Source of the DNA: Pyropia yezoensis
Lineage: Eukaryota > Rhodophyta > Bangiophyceae > Bangiales > Bangiaceae
Assembly (NCBI GenBank): GCA_009829735.1
Contig: CM020618.1
Span: 28,248,894-28,312,893 of the forward strand
DNA: 64,000 nucleotides
Direction: 5' to 3'
The notes beneath the pieces are model-generated. The model was not told the origin of the DNA. It did not search any database and was given only the letters and a program-made list of their open reading frames with translations. Below are positions 62,533-64,000 of the stretch, piece after piece. Every line of letters begins with the position of its first letter. Position 1 is the first letter of the stretch. The position numbers were made by a program, and so were the translations under genes.

Positions 62533-64000
62533 GCTTCGATGATGAGGCTAGGGGCGGCGGCGGCGGTGGCGGCGGCTCTGCCGCCGCCGCTGCCGCCGCT
62601 GCCGCCGCAGCCGCCGCTGCCGCCGCTGTCGGTGGTCCGTGGCCCCCCCCGCGGTTGCCAACGTCCCCGCGCGTGGACGGGGTGTCGGTGGTGGCGGCGT
62701 GTGCCGGCCGCCATGCGGTGCTGCCCCGCACGCTGCGGTCGTGGTTGGCCCTTGGCGGCGCGGTGGAGGTGGTCCTTGTCGACTGGTCGTCGTCGCCGCC
62801 GCTGGAAGCGGTCGCCCAGCAGGTGGTGGCATCGACGGTGGCCGACGGGGAGGGCGGGGCGGCGTCGGCCGCCGCCGTGCCCCTGCGGCTGGTGCGGGTG
62901 GAGGGGGAGGAGGAGCAGCAGGGGGAGACCACCGCAGACGCAGACGGGGACACCCTTGACGGCGGCGGCTGGGTGCTGACGCGCGCGTACAACCTTGGCA
63001 TCGCCGCGGCGGTGGGGTCGTCTATCCTCAAGGTGGACTGTGACTATGTGGTGTCCCCGACGGCGGTGCGAGACCACCCTCTGGCTGCCAACGGCAGCGT
63101 CTTTTACACAGGCGACTGGGAGGGCGCTGCGGATGACAATGCCAAGCACGCCAACGGGGCGCTGCTGGCGACCGCCGCCGCCCTTGCCGCCATTGGCGGC
63201 TACGATGAGCGCATCCAGAGCTATGGCCACGATGACACGGACCTGTACGACCGGCTGGCCGGCGCCGGGGGGGTGCGGACGCCCCTATCGGCGGCCGCCG
63301 TGGTGCACGTGCCGCACGGGGATGCGCTGCGGGGGGGGCGGCTGGTGCGTGCGGAGATTGAGGCCAATGGCCTCCTCGTGGGGCTCCTCCCACCGTGGGC
63401 GCGGGGGGGCGCCCCCCGTGGGGAGGGGCGCGCCGCAGGGGAGGGCGGCAGCGACCTGGTCGTTGGCGCTATTGCGCCGACCGCCGCGGTCGTGCCATCC
63501 TCGTACGAGCTCGTGGCGGCGGCGCCGGGGGGGCAAGAGGGCGGGGGTGGGGGTGGCGTGACGGTCGACACGGTGCGGGCGACGGGGACCCCCCCCTCGG
63601 TGCGCGCCTGCCTCGCCGCCTCCCCCGCTGCGGTAGACGCGGTGTGGGCCATGGCGGTCGGCCGCAAGCTACGGGAAGAGTTCCTCGTCCCGTGGGGCGT
63701 CATCACCTCCCTCGACACCCCCACCCGCGCGGCACTGTACACCCGCCTGCTGGGCGACGACGACGGCGGCGCGAGCGCGGCGGGCGTGTCGCCGCCCGCC
63801 TCCCGCTGGGCGCGCCGCGCCTTTTTCCTCCACGCCCAACACGGGCTGGGCAACCGCCTCCGCGCCCTCTCCGCGGCGGGCGCCTACGCCGTCGCCTCGG
63901 GGCGGGTGCTTGTGGTGGTGTGGGAGGCCGACGCCCACGTGGGCGCCCGCCTCGAGGCGCTGTTGGACACGGCCGCCGCGCCGTTTGTGGTGACTGAGAC
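62265..64000 (+). CDS. Two-module glycosyltransferase, type II membrane protein (3' end beyond window)
   Basis: The frame from ATG 62265 stays open to the last base (578 codons visible) and lacks its stop, so the gene is partial. N-terminus: short Gly run, basic PLRRRRLLR, then a hydrophobic signal anchor (AAAAAAAALVGGAVLVAL, about 18-35), the layout of a Golgi type II protein. Residues 60-130 are poly-Gly and poly-Ala stem. Module 1 (about 140-340) looks like a GT-A fold galactosyltransferase or chondroitin-synthase-like domain: VSVVAACAGRHAVLPRTLRS, VVLVDWSS (D173), LTRAYNLGIAAA, the DXD motif in LKVDCDYV (D258/D260) and GYDERIQSYGHDDTDLY (about 312-328). After a linker, module 2 begins about 515: FFLHAQHGLGNRLRALSAA followed by GRVLVVVWEAD. 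This resembles the GxGNRLRxL nucleotide-sugar site of fucosyltransferase-like GT-B enzymes. It probably acts in the Golgi on cell-wall or glycoprotein glycans. Donor and acceptor are unknown. Confidence 0.8.

Noticed and set aside
1-64000. tRNA, rRNA or CRISPR arrays
   Set aside because: No cloverleaf, rRNA core sequence or regularly spaced repeat-spacer array was found by eye on either strand.

Overview
This window reads as nuclear DNA of a photosynthetic eukaryote with a very GC-rich genome. Coding sequence has almost only G or C at third codon positions, and A+T-richer islands appear mainly between genes. Genes carry few introns: I find five single GT-AG introns of about 220-390 nt, and long genes such as the 4.4-kb purine enzyme have none. 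Two genes are plastid-related (a gamma-tocopherol-methyltransferase-like enzyme and a small protein with a likely plastid transit peptide). This fits a bangiophyte red alga of the Porphyra/Pyropia type best, but that is inference. Another high-GC alga is possible. A 500-N block (57687-58186) marks a scaffold gap.

Layout. 1-5.1 kb: a complete pogo/Tigger-like DNA transposon with inverted ends and TA target sites, then poly-C-rich sequence. 5.1-6.8 kb: a low-complexity protein with a coiled coil. 9.4-14.6 kb: a WD40-like gene (minus) and a MATE transporter (plus), divergent across 2.3 kb that holds palindromic bZIP-type sites. 16.1-23.4 kb: D-lactate dehydrogenase, a coiled-coil protein (minus) and the tocopherol-type methyltransferase. 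23.8-30.4 kb: formylglycinamidine ribonucleotide synthase (minus), head to head with an Old Yellow Enzyme. 32.2-38.9 kb: an AT-hook protein with a YABBY/HMG-like C-terminus, a TEX261/SVP26-like ER-Golgi protein (minus), an unknown membrane protein (minus) and the small plastid-targeted protein. 41.8-52.4 kb: a Gfo/Idh/MocA oxidoreductase, a U1-type zinc-finger/RS protein (minus), an alpha/beta hydrolase and a protein ending in a RAD51AP1-like RAD51-binding motif. 53.1-56.3 kb: a doubtful Ala/Gly-rich gene (minus). 56.3-62.2 kb: a homopolymer desert with the gap. 62.3 kb to the end: a glycosyltransferase gene that runs off the window.

The genes look like independent housekeeping, metabolic and nuclear functions, not a cluster. 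Two points stand out. First, in five genes the reading frame changes inside or beside G/C homopolymers, and all seven changes I infer have the same sign (one base too few). This suggests systematic homopolymer under-calling, so these proteins should be read across frames. Second, several genes have unusual domain make-up for an alga: the RAD51AP1-like protein, the AT-hook/YABBY-like protein, the two-module glycosyltransferase and the zinc-finger/RS protein.
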